NCBI GenBank assembly: GCA_036274075.1
Contig: DASUGK010000115.1
Span: forward strand, 38,496-102,495
DNA: 64,000 bases
Reading direction: 5' to 3'
DNA from: CADEED01 sp036274075
GTDB lineage: Bacteria > Pseudomonadota > Gammaproteobacteria > Steroidobacterales > Steroidobacteraceae
Below are positions 27,922 to 36,208 of this stretch, piece after piece. Both the position numbers and the translations under genes were made by a program. Positions within the stretch are counted from its first letter, which is position 1. Every line of letters begins with the position of its first letter. The notes beneath the pieces were generated by a model. It was not told the origin of the DNA. It was given only the letters and a program-made list of their open reading frames with translations, and did no database searches.

Positions 27922-28649
27922 CGCCGCACCGGATCCCAGCCCGCGTCGCGGGCTTTTTCTTCGCCCGTGGCATCGAGCGCCTCGCCGGCGATCCGCGCCT
28001 CGATGGCCTGCAGCACCGCAGGCGGCGGCGAGGCTGCCTGCCGCAGGTCGCCGGCCGCCGCCTCGGTGGTCACCGGGATGCGCCATTCGCCTGCGATGCG
28101 GCAGCCCAGGCCTGCCGTGCCGGCATCGCGCAACTGAAAGCTGCGGCAGAAATGCCCGTCACGGGTCTCGAACGACAGCCCGATGCGCACCGGGTCGGCC
28201 TCGGTCTGCGTGCCGGCGAGCTGCCGCTCCAGCGCCGCGGCCAGCGCGCCGCGCGCCACCAGCGAGCCGTTGCTCGCCGTCATGAGAGGTTCGGCCGGCG
28301 ACAGCAGCTTCCAGGAAATGACGGCGCCCAGCGCCAGGCTCGCCGCCATCGCGCCCCACTCGCGGGCGCGCCACGGCATGCCGGGAGGTTTGCCGCGGAC
28401 CGGGAACTGCACCACTTCGCCGCGACGCGCCGGCTCCGCGCCACGCGCCGTGTTCACGAGGCGTTCCGGCACGGGCTGACCGAGCACGGGCCCGAAGGCG
28501 CCCGCCACGCGGTCGCGCAATGCGCGGTGCTGCGCGACGCGGCGCGCGAGCTCGGGATCGTTTTCCACGGCGGCCGCGATCTCGGCGCGTTTCACCTCGT
28601 CGAGTTCGCCGTCGGCGAAAGCCATGAGAGTGTCGTCGTCGTATTTCAC
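27918..28649 (-). CDS. Membrane anti-sigma factor
   Basis: A 243-residue protein. GTG 28649 overlaps the sigma gene stop (GTGA) and has GGGAG upstream, so the longer frame to 28952 is rejected. N-terminal ~50 residues are the anti-sigma helical bundle ('DDTLMAFADGELDEVKRAEIAAAVENDPELARRV'), without zinc cysteines. A transmembrane helix follows at about 98-116 ('WGAMAASLALGAVISWKLL'), then a periplasmic domain with two cysteines that could form a disulfide. It should hold the sigma factor encoded just upstream until an envelope signal arrives. A terminator for priA is embedded in the complementary strand of its last codons. Confidence 0.85.
27938..27958 (+). terminator. Intrinsic terminator of priA, inside the convergent anti-sigma gene
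   Basis: Stem AGCCCGC (27938-27944), loop GTC, stem GCGGGCT (27948-27954), then TTTT. It begins 17 bp after the priA stop codon and lies within the final codons of the anti-sigma gene on the other strand, so one stretch of DNA serves as coding sequence and as terminator. Confidence 0.8.
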
Positions 28650-29155
28650 GTTGCGGCTCCCACCTTTTCGTCGGCGAGCGCGGCGGCCAGCGCCGTCCGG
28701 CCGCGGGCCAGGCGGCTGGTCAACGTGCCGATGGGAATCTCCAGCACTTCCGCGGCCTCCTTGTACGACATGCCTTCGACCAGCACGCAGGCGATGGCCA
28801 GGCGTTGCTCTTCGGGTAGTTTGTCCATGGCCTCGGACACGGACCACAGGGAAGTGTTGGTATCGGCGGGTGTCACCGCCGGATGTTCGCCGCTGTCGTC
28901 GGGCAAGGCGACCTCGGCGCGCCGCGCGCGCGCCCTGCGGTCGTCGAGCCACGCGTTCTTCATGATGCCGAACAGCCAGGAAGACAGGTTCGCGCCCGCG
29001 CGGAACTGCCCGCGGTGACGCAACGCGCGTTCCACCGCGACCTGCGCGAGGTCGTCGGCGTCGTGCTGGTTGCGCGACAACGAGCGGGCGAAGCGCCGCA
29101 GCCGCGGCAGCAGGGCGACGATGAGTTCACCGATTTCCTCCGGAGACGATGTCAT
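28646..29155 (-). CDS. ECF-type RNA polymerase sigma factor
   Basis: A 169-residue sigma factor from ATG 29155 (an in-frame ATG at 29173 is less likely). Region 2: 'LRRFARSLSRNQHDADDLAQVAVERALRHRGQF', 'LSSWLFGIMKNAWLDDRRAR'. Region 4: 'MDKLPEEQRLAIACVLVEGMSYKEAAEVLEIPIGTLTSRLARGR'. Its stop overlaps the anti-sigma start by GTGA, giving coupled translation. It is divergent from a subtilase gene across only 43 bp, so both promoters must overlap or lie in the neighbouring coding sequence. This suggests the subtilase is a target or part of the signal path. Confidence 0.9.
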   Translation of the reverse strand: MTSSPEEIGELIVALLPRLRRFARSLSRNQHDADDLAQVAVERALRHRGQFRAGANLSSWLFGIMKNAWLDDRRARARRAEVALPDDSGEHPAVTPADTNTSLWSVSEAMDKLPEEQRLAIACVLVEGMSYKEAAEVLEIPIGTLTSRLARGRTALAAALADEKVGAAT

Positions 29156-29198
29156 GCTTTCATGATGGATCATACGACCGGCAAGTTCGTTTTCTTCC

Positions 29199-30530
29199 AT
29201 GGGAAAGCCGATGCGACGCGCCGCCCGTAAATTGCCCCGCACCTGCGCCCTGCTGCTCGCCCTGGCACTGGCCGGAGGGGCCCGCGCGCAACTGCCGCAA
29301 GTGCAATTGCCGCCGGTGCAGGTGCCGGGAGTGCCCACGCCCTCGTTGCCTGACGCCAGGCGCGCGCTGGGCGGCACGCTCGAGCAACTCTCCGCCGTGC
29401 GCCGGTTGCGCGTCGAAGACCTGGCGCGCGCGCATCGCGCCGAACTCGATCGCGATCCGCGGGGCGAGCTCGTGGTGCGCGCCGAAGTGGTCGGCATCGA
29501 CGTCACCGAAGCGGCGCTGGCCAGGGCCGTGAAAGCGGACTTTCGCGTGCTGCGAACCGAAGAACTGCCCGACCTCGGCGTTAAGGTCACCGTGCTGCAG
29601 ACGCCTGAAGGCATGAGCGCCAGCCGCGGACTCAGGAAACTGCGCAAGCTGGATCCCGAGGGCACCTACGACTTCAACCATGTGTATCTCGACAGCGGTG
29701 CCATGCAGGCCGGAGCAACCCGGCCTGCCGCTGCCGCCGCGGATGCCCCGTCCGCCAGTGGCGCCATTCGCGTCGGGCTCATCGACGGCGGCGTCGACAC
29801 CTCGCACGTGACCTTGCGGGGCAACACCGTGCACCTGTTCGGCTGCGGCGAAGCGCGTGTGCCGAGCGCCCACGGCACCGCGGTGGCGTCACTGCTCGCC
29901 GGATCCGCCGGCGATTTCCACGGCGCCGCGCCGCAGGCCGAGTTGTTTGCCGCGGATGTGTACTGCGGGCTGCCGGCCGGCGGTGCGGTCGATCGTCTCG
30001 CCGCCGCGCTGGGTTGGATGGCGCGCGAACGCGTCGCCGTCATCAACGTGAGCCTGGTCGGACCGCGAAATGCCTTGCTGGAACGCGTGGTCGCCTCACT
30101 GGTGAGCCGCGGTTTTCTCATCGTCGCGGCCGTCGGCAACGACGGGCCGGCGGCTCCGCCGCTGTACCCGGCCGCGTATGACGGCGTCATGGGCGTCACC
30201 GCGGTCGACGCCCGGCACCGCGTGCTGATCGAAGCGTGCCGCGGCAAACATCTCGACCTCGCTGCGCCGGGCGCGGACATGTCCGCCGCAACTCTCGGCC
30301 AGTCCGGGCAGACGGATGCCTTTGCGTCGGTGCGCGGCACGTCATTCGCCGCGCCGATTGTTGCCGGCCTGCTGGCGCGCACGCTGGCCCGCCCCGACTC
30401 CGCCGCGCGTGATCAAGCGGTCGCCGCGCTGGCCGGCAGCGCCGAAGACCTGGGGCCCCGCGGGCGCGACGATATATATGGAGCGGGCTTGGTCGGCACC
30501 GACGTGGCGCCTCTGTCCAGCCAGCGATAA
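29199..30530 (+). CDS. Exported S8 subtilisin-like serine protease
   Basis: A 443-residue protease. ATG 29199 or ATG 29211 could start it; both keep the signal peptide ('RTCALLLALALAGGARA', cleavage near residue 30). A Pro/Val-rich stretch (31-50) and a helical, charged region (51-155), probably a prodomain, come before the catalytic domain. The triad and oxyanion residue are intact: Asp196 in 'GLIDGGVD', His225 in 'SAHGTAVA', Asn314 in 'AVGNDGP' and Ser382 in 'RGTSFAAPIVAG'. The domain is compact, with no C-terminal extension. It is divergently transcribed from the ECF sigma/anti-sigma pair. Confidence 0.92.
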   Translation: MGKPMRRAARKLPRTCALLLALALAGGARAQLPQVQLPPVQVPGVPTPSLPDARRALGGTLEQLSAVRRLRVEDLARAHRAELDRDPRGELVVRAEVVGIDVTEAALARAVKADFRVLRTEELPDLGVKVTVLQTPEGMSASRGLRKLRKLDPEGTYDFNHVYLDSGAMQAGATRPAAAAADAPSASGAIRVGLIDGGVDTSHVTLRGNTVHLFGCGEARVPSAHGTAVASLLAGSAGDFHGAAPQAELFAADVYCGLPAGGAVDRLAAALGWMARERVAVINVSLVGPRNALLERVVASLVSRGFLIVAAVGNDGPAAPPLYPAAYDGVMGVTAVDARHRVLIEACRGKHLDLAAPGADMSAATLGQSGQTDAFASVRGTSFAAPIVAGLLARTLARPDSAARDQAVAALAGSAEDLGPRGRDDIYGAGLVGTDVAPLSSQR

Positions 30531-30602
30531 ACTTTTACGGATCAGATGGTTACGGCATCGTCGATGCTCCAGGGAAGAAATCGCCCGCCCCGGTCGTAGT
30601 AC

Positions 30603-30644
30603 CTCCTGAGAGCTGCGGATCACCCGCGGCGCAAACCTCAGGAG
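30603..30644 (+). promoter_or_regulatory. Leader hairpin that can mask the ribosome binding site
   Basis: CTCCTGAG (30603-30610) is perfectly complementary to CTCAGGAG (30637-30644), which contains the AGGAG Shine-Dalgarno of the gene starting at 30651. A second stem lies inside (GCTGCGG with CCGCGGC, one mismatch as G-U type). Folded, the leader would hide the ribosome site. It could act as a thermosensor, a ligand- or protein-controlled switch, or a brake on translation. Confidence 0.5.
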
Positions 30645-30650
30645 AGATTC

Positions 30651-31475
30651 ATGAACAAGCATTTCATCAAGCGGGTCGCGGTGTTCGCGCTCATCTGTGG
30701 CGCGCCGCTGATCCAGGCGCAGGTGCTCGGCGGCGGTGCCGCGGGCGGTCTTGGCGGCGGCCTCAATGGCACGCTGGGTGGCGGCATGGGGTCGATCGGC
30801 GGCGCCGGCAATGGCGCTGCGTCGGGTTCGCTCGGTGGCGGTCTTGACGGCACAGGCACGCTGCGCCGGACCACCACGGGCGCGATGGATCACACCCGCG
30901 AAGCCACCCGCCGCGTGCGTGATCGCGCGGCCAGCACGCGCGACACGGTGCGCGGCACCAGCGAATCGGCGGCGTCCTCGGCGCAGGCCACGGCCAGTGG
31001 CGCCGTCAACGGCGCGGCCAACTCGGCCGGCAATGGCATCGCTGGTACGGTGAACACCACGGGTTCCGCGGCGGGTGCGGTCCAGCAGTCGGCCTCGGCC
31101 GCGGGCAGCAACGTCAACGGCAATGCCGCGGGCAACGCGGCGGGCGACCTCACGGGCTCGATCAACTCGGCGCCGGTGGCGGTTCCCACCTTGCCGGGCG
31201 AGATGCCCACCGCGCCAAGTGCCCCTGCGGCTCCGAGCGCGCCGGCCACGCCTGCTCTGCCCGGCCTGCCGGCGGTGAATCCGCAGGCCTCGGGCAATGC
31301 CCACGGCAATGCGAACGGCAGTGCTTCGGGTTCGCTGATCAAGAGCGACACGGCACCGGCGACTGGCAGCAGCCAGTCCTCGGGCTTTGCTTCCCCGGTG
31401 CAGGCCTCGGCAGATGCCAACGCGAATGCCGATGCCAATGCCAATGCCTCGGTGAGCACGTCTCCGCAGCAGTAA
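30651..31475 (+). CDS. Exported low-complexity Gly/Ala/Asn/Ser-rich protein
   Basis: A 274-residue protein with signal peptide 'MNKHFIKRVAVFALICGAPLIQAQ'. Residues ~25-70 are Gly-rich ('LGGGAAGGLGGGLNG'), ~75-105 a charged stretch with many Arg and Thr, ~105-180 Ala/Ser/Asn/Gly-rich, ~180-215 Pro/Ala-rich, and the end is an Asn/Ala/Asp repeat ('ADANANADANANAS'). No folded domain is visible, so it is probably disordered and could serve as a surface, matrix or cell-wall-associated polymer-like protein. Its expression looks controlled by the leader hairpin just upstream. Function unknown. Confidence 0.75.
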   Translation: MNKHFIKRVAVFALICGAPLIQAQVLGGGAAGGLGGGLNGTLGGGMGSIGGAGNGAASGSLGGGLDGTGTLRRTTTGAMDHTREATRRVRDRAASTRDTVRGTSESAASSAQATASGAVNGAANSAGNGIAGTVNTTGSAAGAVQQSASAAGSNVNGNAAGNAAGDLTGSINSAPVAVPTLPGEMPTAPSAPAAPSAPATPALPGLPAVNPQASGNAHGNANGSASGSLIKSDTAPATGSSQSSGFASPVQASADANANADANANASVSTSPQQ

Positions 31476-31492
31476 CGTTCGCGCAAAGAAAA

Positions 31493-31524
31493 ACGGCGGG
31501 GCCCGCGAGGGTCCCGCCGTCTTC
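31493..31524. terminator. Bidirectional intrinsic terminator
   Basis: ACGGCGGG (31493-31500) pairs with CCCGCCGT (31513-31520). An A-rich stretch (AAAGAAAA, 31485-31492) lies on the left and CTTCATTT on the right, so it can end transcription of the low-complexity gene and of the convergent EF-hand gene. Confidence 0.7.
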
Positions 31525-31541
31525 ATTTGCCGGCCGGGGTA

Positions 31542-32009
31542 TCAGGTCTTGGGTTCAGGGCCGCGGCGATGTCCGCCCCCGCGCTGCAGTTCTTCCTTGC
31601 TCAACAGGCCGTTCTTGTCCTTGTCGAGCGTGCTGAAGCGCTCGGCCAGTTTCGGCATGTTGGACTGCACTTCGTCGAGCGACAGGGATCCGTCCGCGTT
31701 GGCGTCGGCCTCCTTGAAGCGGTCGTCGAAGGCCTCGCGCATCTTGCCGCGGCGCGTCTCGCGGGCCTGCTTGGTTTCCTCGGGCGTGACGTAGCCGTCC
31801 TTGTCGAGGTCCAGCTTTTCGAACCATTCATTGGTGCGCTCCGTGGCCGCGGCATTCGCCTCGGCCCGGGACACTCGGCCGTCGCCGTCCTTGTCGGCGC
31901 GCATTTCGTCGCCACGCGGCGCGTCGCTGCGCGGCGAGTCGCCGGCAAAGGCGTGGGTGGCGAGCAGCGCAGCAACTGCCAGCGCGCAGGTCGAGAGGGT
32001 GGTCTTCAT
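31542..32009 (-). CDS. Exported EF-hand calcium-binding protein
   Basis: A 155-residue protein with signal peptide ('LSTCALAVAALLATHAFAGD', cleavage near residue 22). Four EF-hand loops are visible: 'DKDGDGRVSRAE', 'DLDKDGYVTPEE', 'DANADGSLSLDE' and 'DKDKNGLLSKEE'. Each has Asp/Asn at positions 1, 3 and 5 and Glu at position 12, so all should bind calcium. They form two pairs like a calmodulin fold. The helices between are rich in Arg and Glu. It probably buffers or senses periplasmic calcium. A terminator is shared with the convergent gene. Confidence 0.9.
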   Translation of the reverse strand: MKTTLSTCALAVAALLATHAFAGDSPRSDAPRGDEMRADKDGDGRVSRAEANAAATERTNEWFEKLDLDKDGYVTPEETKQARETRRGKMREAFDDRFKEADANADGSLSLDEVQSNMPKLAERFSTLDKDKNGLLSKEELQRGGGHRRGPEPKT

Positions 32010-32162
32010 CGGGTATCTCCTGGAAATGAAAATGAGGCCTGCACCGGTCTCAACGCACCCGCCGCTTCCCGGTTGACACCCTCCCGCGGCGGGAAGGCGC
32101 GGGAAACCGCGGGTCCTTGCTAAGATTCGGGCCGTTTCATCGAGTTCCAGACAGGTTCCCCC

Positions 32163-33920
32163 GTGAAATCCGAGCTAGAGCGCCTGCTGCGTGAGGCGCT
32201 GCGAACACTTGTTCCCGCCGTATTGCCCGAGCCCGCCGACGAATCGCAGGTGGTGGTGGAGCGCACTCGTGATCCGGCCCACGGCGACTTCGCCAGCAAC
32301 ATCGCCATGCGGCTCGCCAAGGCGGCACGCAAGAATCCGCGCGAGGTCGCGCAGGCCATCGTCAAGGCATTGCCCGCGAACCAGCTGGTCGCATCCGCGG
32401 AAATCGCCGGCGCGGGTTTCATCAATTTCCGGCTGGCCAAGGACGCCTGGTTCGCGGCGCTCAAGTCCGTCGCCGCACAGGGTGAAGCCTACGGACGCAG
32501 CGAGGTCGGCGCACGCCGCAAGGTGATGATCGAATTCGTCTCGGCGAACCCCACCGGCCCCATGCACGTGGGCCACGGGCGCGGCGCGGCTTACGGCGCG
32601 ACGCTGGGCAATCTGCTCGAGGCCACGGGCCACGACCTCTACCGCGAGTACTACATCAACGATGCCGGCCGGCAGATCGACATCCTGGCGGTCAGCGTCT
32701 ACCTGCGTTACCTCGAGCTCTGCGGCGAGCCGGTGGCCTTTCCGTCGAACGGCTACAAGGCCGACTACATCCTGCCGGTGGCGAAGGCGCTGCATGCAAA
32801 ACGCGCCGAGGCCCTGAAGCGCCCTGCCGTCGACGTCGCGCGCGGCGCGCCGCCGGACGCACCGGCCGGCGACAAGGACAAGCACATCGACGGGCTCATC
32901 GAGAACTCGCGTAAATTGCTCGGTGCCGCGGAGTTCGATTCCATCGTGCTGTTCGCGCGCGACGCGATGCTGGCCGACATCCGCAACGATCTCGACGAGT
33001 TCCGCGTCACCTTCGACAACTGGTACTCGGAGCGCGAATTGAACCGGTCCGGCGCCGTGGACCGCGCCATCGAGGCGCTGCGCAAGTCGGGCCACATGTA
33101 CACCAGGGACGGCGCCGAGTGGTTCAAGAGCACCGACTACGGCGACGACGAGGACCGCGTGGTCATCCGCGCCAACGGCGAGAAGACCTACTTCGCCTCG
33201 GACATCGCCTATCACTACGACAAGCGGCAGCGCGGCCATGACCTGCTGATCGACGTGTGGGGCGCCGATCACCACGGCTACGTGACGCGCGTGCGCGGCG
33301 CGCTGCAGGCGCTGGGCAACCCGGGAGATTGCTTCGAGGTCACGCTCATGCAGCTCGTGAGCCTGTTCCGCGGCGGCGAGAAGCTGTCCATGGGCAAGCG
33401 CGAGGGCAACTTCGTCACGCTGCGCGACCTGCGCAACGAGGTGGGCAACGACGCCTGCCGCTTCTTCTATCTCATGCGCAGCCACGACCAGGCGCTGGAC
33501 TTCGACCTTGAACTGGCGAAATCGCGCAGCAACGAGAACCCGGTGTACTACGTGCAATACGCGCACGCCCGCGTCTGCTCGGTGATGAAGGAGCTGGCCG
33601 CGCGCGGCCACGAATACGATGCCGCGGCCGGCGCGGCCAACCTCGCGCAGCTCGGCAATGCCCACGAACAGGCGGTGATCACCGCCATCACCCGCTATCC
33701 CGAGATCGTGGAGCGCGCCGCGCTCGATCGCACGCCGCACACGCTGGTGCATTACCTGCGCGACCTTGCGAACACGCTGCACACCTATTACAACGCGGAA
33801 AAATGGATCGTCGAGGATTCCGCCGTGCGTAACGCGCGCATCACCCTGGTCCTGGCCGTGCAGCAGGTGGTGCGCAACGGCCTGGCCCTGCTCGGCGTGT
33901 CGGCGCCCGAGAGCATGTGA
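32163..33920 (+). CDS. argS: Arginine--tRNA ligase
   Basis: A 585-residue class Ia aminoacyl-tRNA synthetase that charges tRNA-Arg. GTG 32163 starts the conserved N-terminal 'additional domain' ('AHGDFASNIAMRLAKAARKNPREVAQAIV'). The HIGH-type motif is 'GPMHVGHGRGAAYG'. In place of KMSKS it has 'MGKREGNFVTL', a normal ArgS variation. The C-terminal anticodon-binding helical domain ends in 'QQVVRNGLALLGVSAPESM', as expected. Its stop overlaps the GTG of the SPOR gene (GTGA), so argS and the next two genes form an operon. Confidence 0.96.
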   Translation: MKSELERLLREALRTLVPAVLPEPADESQVVVERTRDPAHGDFASNIAMRLAKAARKNPREVAQAIVKALPANQLVASAEIAGAGFINFRLAKDAWFAALKSVAAQGEAYGRSEVGARRKVMIEFVSANPTGPMHVGHGRGAAYGATLGNLLEATGHDLYREYYINDAGRQIDILAVSVYLRYLELCGEPVAFPSNGYKADYILPVAKALHAKRAEALKRPAVDVARGAPPDAPAGDKDKHIDGLIENSRKLLGAAEFDSIVLFARDAMLADIRNDLDEFRVTFDNWYSERELNRSGAVDRAIEALRKSGHMYTRDGAEWFKSTDYGDDEDRVVIRANGEKTYFASDIAYHYDKRQRGHDLLIDVWGADHHGYVTRVRGALQALGNPGDCFEVTLMQLVSLFRGGEKLSMGKREGNFVTLRDLRNEVGNDACRFFYLMRSHDQALDFDLELAKSRSNENPVYYVQYAHARVCSVMKELAARGHEYDAAAGAANLAQLGNAHEQAVITAITRYPEIVERAALDRTPHTLVHYLRDLANTLHTYYNAEKWIVEDSAVRNARITLVLAVQQVVRNGLALLGVSAPESM

Positions 33921-34516
33921 GGGAGCCCGCCCTGGTCGCGAAAATCACCAGCCGCGATTTCAAGCGCTCCCGTTCGGGCGGGCTGCGCCTGGACGTCGGC
34001 CGCTGGCGCGAGTTCGCCGTGGGCCTGGCCGCAGGCCTGTCGCTGTCCCTGTTCGTGCTGGTCTGGCAGAACTACCGCGAGAAGGAAGCCGCCCGGGCCG
34101 CCGCCGAGGTGCCGCGTCCCGAACCGCGACCCGACAAGTCCGCGGCCGCCGGAGAAGCCGAGGACAGCGCCAAGAACTACGACTTCTACGACATGCTGCC
34201 GAACTTCGAGGTCGTGGTGCCCGAGAAGGATGGCGAGGTGTCGAACCAGCGCACCGCGGCACCGGCGAAAGTGGAACGGCCCGGCGTCTACGTGCTGCAG
34301 GCCGGCTCGTACCGGCAGCAGGAAATCGCCGACCGCAAGCGCGAGCAGCTCAAGCGCCAGGGCATCGACGCCAACGTGCAGCGCGTGGCCGTGGACGACG
34401 ACGTCTGGTACCGCGTGCGCATCGGCCCGATCACCGACCTCGACGAGGTGAATCGCCTGCACGCGCGCCTGCGCGCCGCGGATCTCGATCCGCTCGTGAT
34501 CCGCGTCGGCGAATGA
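33917..34516 (+). CDS. SPOR-domain (FtsN-like) membrane protein
   Basis: A 199-residue protein from GTG 33917, overlapping the argS stop. A short basic cytoplasmic segment ('RDFKRSRSGGLRLDVGRWR') precedes one transmembrane helix at about 33-50 ('FAVGLAAGLSLSLFVLVW'). A linker follows, and a C-terminal SPOR domain at about 120-199 ('GVYVLQAGSYRQQEIADRKREQLKRQGIDA', 'WYRVRIGPITDLDEVNRLHARL') that binds denuded septal peptidoglycan. Placement right after argS is usual for this FtsN-like family. It probably helps cell division or peptidoglycan remodelling. Confidence 0.9.
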   Translation: MREPALVAKITSRDFKRSRSGGLRLDVGRWREFAVGLAAGLSLSLFVLVWQNYREKEAARAAAEVPRPEPRPDKSAAAGEAEDSAKNYDFYDMLPNFEVVVPEKDGEVSNQRTAAPAKVERPGVYVLQAGSYRQQEIADRKREQLKRQGIDANVQRVAVDDDVWYRVRIGPITDLDEVNRLHARLRAADLDPLVIRVGE

Positions 34517-35637
34517 GCATGGCGAACGCGCCACTGCGATTTTGCTTCGCGGCTGGCGTGTTGCTGGCGCTGGCGGGCTGCGCCACGCAGCCGCCGGCCC
34601 CGGCGCCCGCGCCGCCACCGCCCGAGGCACCGAAGCCCGCACCGTTGCCGCCGCCCACGCACCCCGGTCTCACGCTGGCAGCGGTTGGCGACATCATGCT
34701 GGGCACGGATTTCCCCGAGAACATCCTGCCGGACGACGACGGCGTCGGCTTCCTGCAGGCGGTGACGCCCATCCTTTCCGCGCCGGACGTGACCTTCGGC
34801 AACCTCGAAGGCGTGCTGATGGACGGCGGCGAGCCGGTGAAGCAATGCAAGAACCCGAAGATCTGCTTCCTGTTCCGCTCGCCCACGCGGTATGCCGCGT
34901 ATCTCAAGGCGGCGGGCTTCGACGTCATGAGCCTCGCCAACAACCACGCGCGCGACTTCGGCGAGGAAGGCCGCTCCTCGAGCATGGCCGCGCTCGACGC
35001 CGTCGGCATCCTGCACTCGGGGCGCGAAGGGACCGTGGCGAGCTGGATCGCCAACGGACGGCGCGTGGCGCTGGTGGCGTTCGCGCCCAACGTCGGCGCG
35101 AACTCGCTCAACGATCCGCAGATCGGCCTGCCGCTGGTGAGCCAGCTGGCCGCCACGCACAACATCGTGATCGTGTCCTTCCACGGCGGTGCCGAGGGCA
35201 ATGGCGCGGAGGTGCTGCCGTTCGTGCGCGAGATCTTCGCCGGCGAGGATCGCGGCAACGTGGTCGAGTTTGCGCGCTCCATGGTGGATGCGGGTGCGGA
35301 CGTGGTCATCGGCCACGGGCCGCACGTGGTGCGGGCCATGGAACTGTACCGCGACCGTTTCATCGCCTACAGCCTGGGAAATTTCGCGACGTACTACGGC
35401 ATCAGCGTGGAAGGCAATCGCGGCATCGCGCCCATCCTGCTGCTGACGCTCGACGATGACGGGCGCTTCGTGTCCGGGCAGGTCGAGGCGACGACGCAAG
35501 TCCGCCCGGCTGGTCCTACCCTGGACCCGTCGAAGACGGTCATCGACCTTCTGCGCACCCTGACTGCCACCGCGTTTCCCGACGGCCTGCTGCAGATCCG
35601 CGAGGATGGCGCGCTTTCGCGTCGCGCCGTGCCGTAA
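34513..35637 (+). CDS. CapA/PgsA-type metallophosphatase-fold lipoprotein
   Basis: A 374-residue protein from ATG 34513, overlapping the previous stop (ATGA). The lipobox 'LALAGC' gives lipid attachment at Cys23, followed by a Pro-rich spacer to about residue 55. The remainder is the CapA fold, related to calcineurin-like phosphatases: 'LAAVGDIMLGT', 'TFGNLEGVLMD', 'LANNHARDFG', 'VSFHGGAEG', 'VIGHGPHVVRAMELY' and 'YSLGNFATYYG'. These carry the expected metal-binding Asp, Asn and His. CapA proteins act in poly-gamma-glutamate or other polymer handling; no polymer-synthesis genes are nearby, so the substrate is open. Confidence 0.9.
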   Translation: MSMANAPLRFCFAAGVLLALAGCATQPPAPAPAPPPPEAPKPAPLPPPTHPGLTLAAVGDIMLGTDFPENILPDDDGVGFLQAVTPILSAPDVTFGNLEGVLMDGGEPVKQCKNPKICFLFRSPTRYAAYLKAAGFDVMSLANNHARDFGEEGRSSSMAALDAVGILHSGREGTVASWIANGRRVALVAFAPNVGANSLNDPQIGLPLVSQLAATHNIVIVSFHGGAEGNGAEVLPFVREIFAGEDRGNVVEFARSMVDAGADVVIGHGPHVVRAMELYRDRFIAYSLGNFATYYGISVEGNRGIAPILLLTLDDDGRFVSGQVEATTQVRPAGPTLDPSKTVIDLLRTLTATAFPDGLLQIREDGALSRRAVP

Positions 35638-35655
35638 TCAAACCGAGGTGTCGCC

Positions 35656-36069
35656 TTGCCATCCGCCATCAAGCTCACCCTGCTCGCTGCGCTGATGCTC
35701 GCGTGCAGCGCCTGCGCGCGTTTCGAGAATCCCATCGTGGCCGAGAATGGCCAGAGGTTCGACGACCGGCTCGCCGGTCGCTGGCACGCCGAGGGAAAAG
35801 AAGGAACGGTGGACATGGAGATCCGACGCGCCGGTGAGGAAGGCCTGGTCGTCATGACCACCACGGAAGCAGGCCAGGAACCGAAATCGGAAGATTTCCG
35901 CCTGGTCACCGCCAGGCTCGAGCGGCAGACGTTCGCCAGCGTCACCGATCCGGCAAAGGAAGGGGCGAACTGGGTCCTGTTCCGATACGACGTCGTTTCG
36001 CCGGACCTGCTGATCATCTACGTGGACGAACGAGCTGCTGCCTGGCAAGGCGGACGAATCCGGCATTGA
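35656..36069 (+). CDS. Lipoprotein, probably truncated by a frameshift
   Basis: A 137-residue open frame from TTG 35656, with a GAGG site upstream and a lipoprotein-like signal ('LLAALMLACSACARF', Cys17 or Cys20). The mature part starts 'FDDRLAGRWHAEGKEG' and looks like a small lipocalin or beta-barrel-type domain, function unknown. The last ~14 residues ('RAAAWQGGRIRH') have poor codon choice and little sense, while the +1 frame continues open with strong GC third positions to a stop at 36185-36187. A single extra base near 36025-36031 would explain this, so the intact protein was probably about 176 residues. Confidence 0.65.
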   Translation: MPSAIKLTLLAALMLACSACARFENPIVAENGQRFDDRLAGRWHAEGKEGTVDMEIRRAGEEGLVVMTTTEAGQEPKSEDFRLVTARLERQTFASVTDPAKEGANWVLFRYDVVSPDLLIIYVDERAAAWQGGRIRH

Positions 36070-36187
36070 AGGCAGCAAGACGGTGACCGCCTCGAGCGAG
36101 CAGCTGCGCGAATTCGTCCTGGGGTACGGGAGCGTGAGTTTCGACGACCAGCCCGCCGTCGAGTTCCGGCGCGTCCCGCCCGGCTAG
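36028..36187 (+). other. Displaced 3' end of the frameshifted lipoprotein gene
   Basis: Read one base later than the upstream frame, this stretch is open and almost every codon ends in G or C. It encodes 'NELLPGKADESG', then 'VTASSEQLREFVLGYG' and 'AVEFRRVPPG' before TAG. It is the natural continuation of the lipoprotein gene at 35656 if one base is removed near 36025-36031. Confidence 0.6.
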
Positions 36188-36208
36188 CCGCGGCGGCGCA
36201 ACGTCAAA

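Noticed and set aside
28650..28952. An N-terminal extension of the anti-sigma factor
   Set aside because: This part lies over the sigma gene in another frame and does not resemble anti-sigma sequence; GTG 28649 has a good ribosome site.
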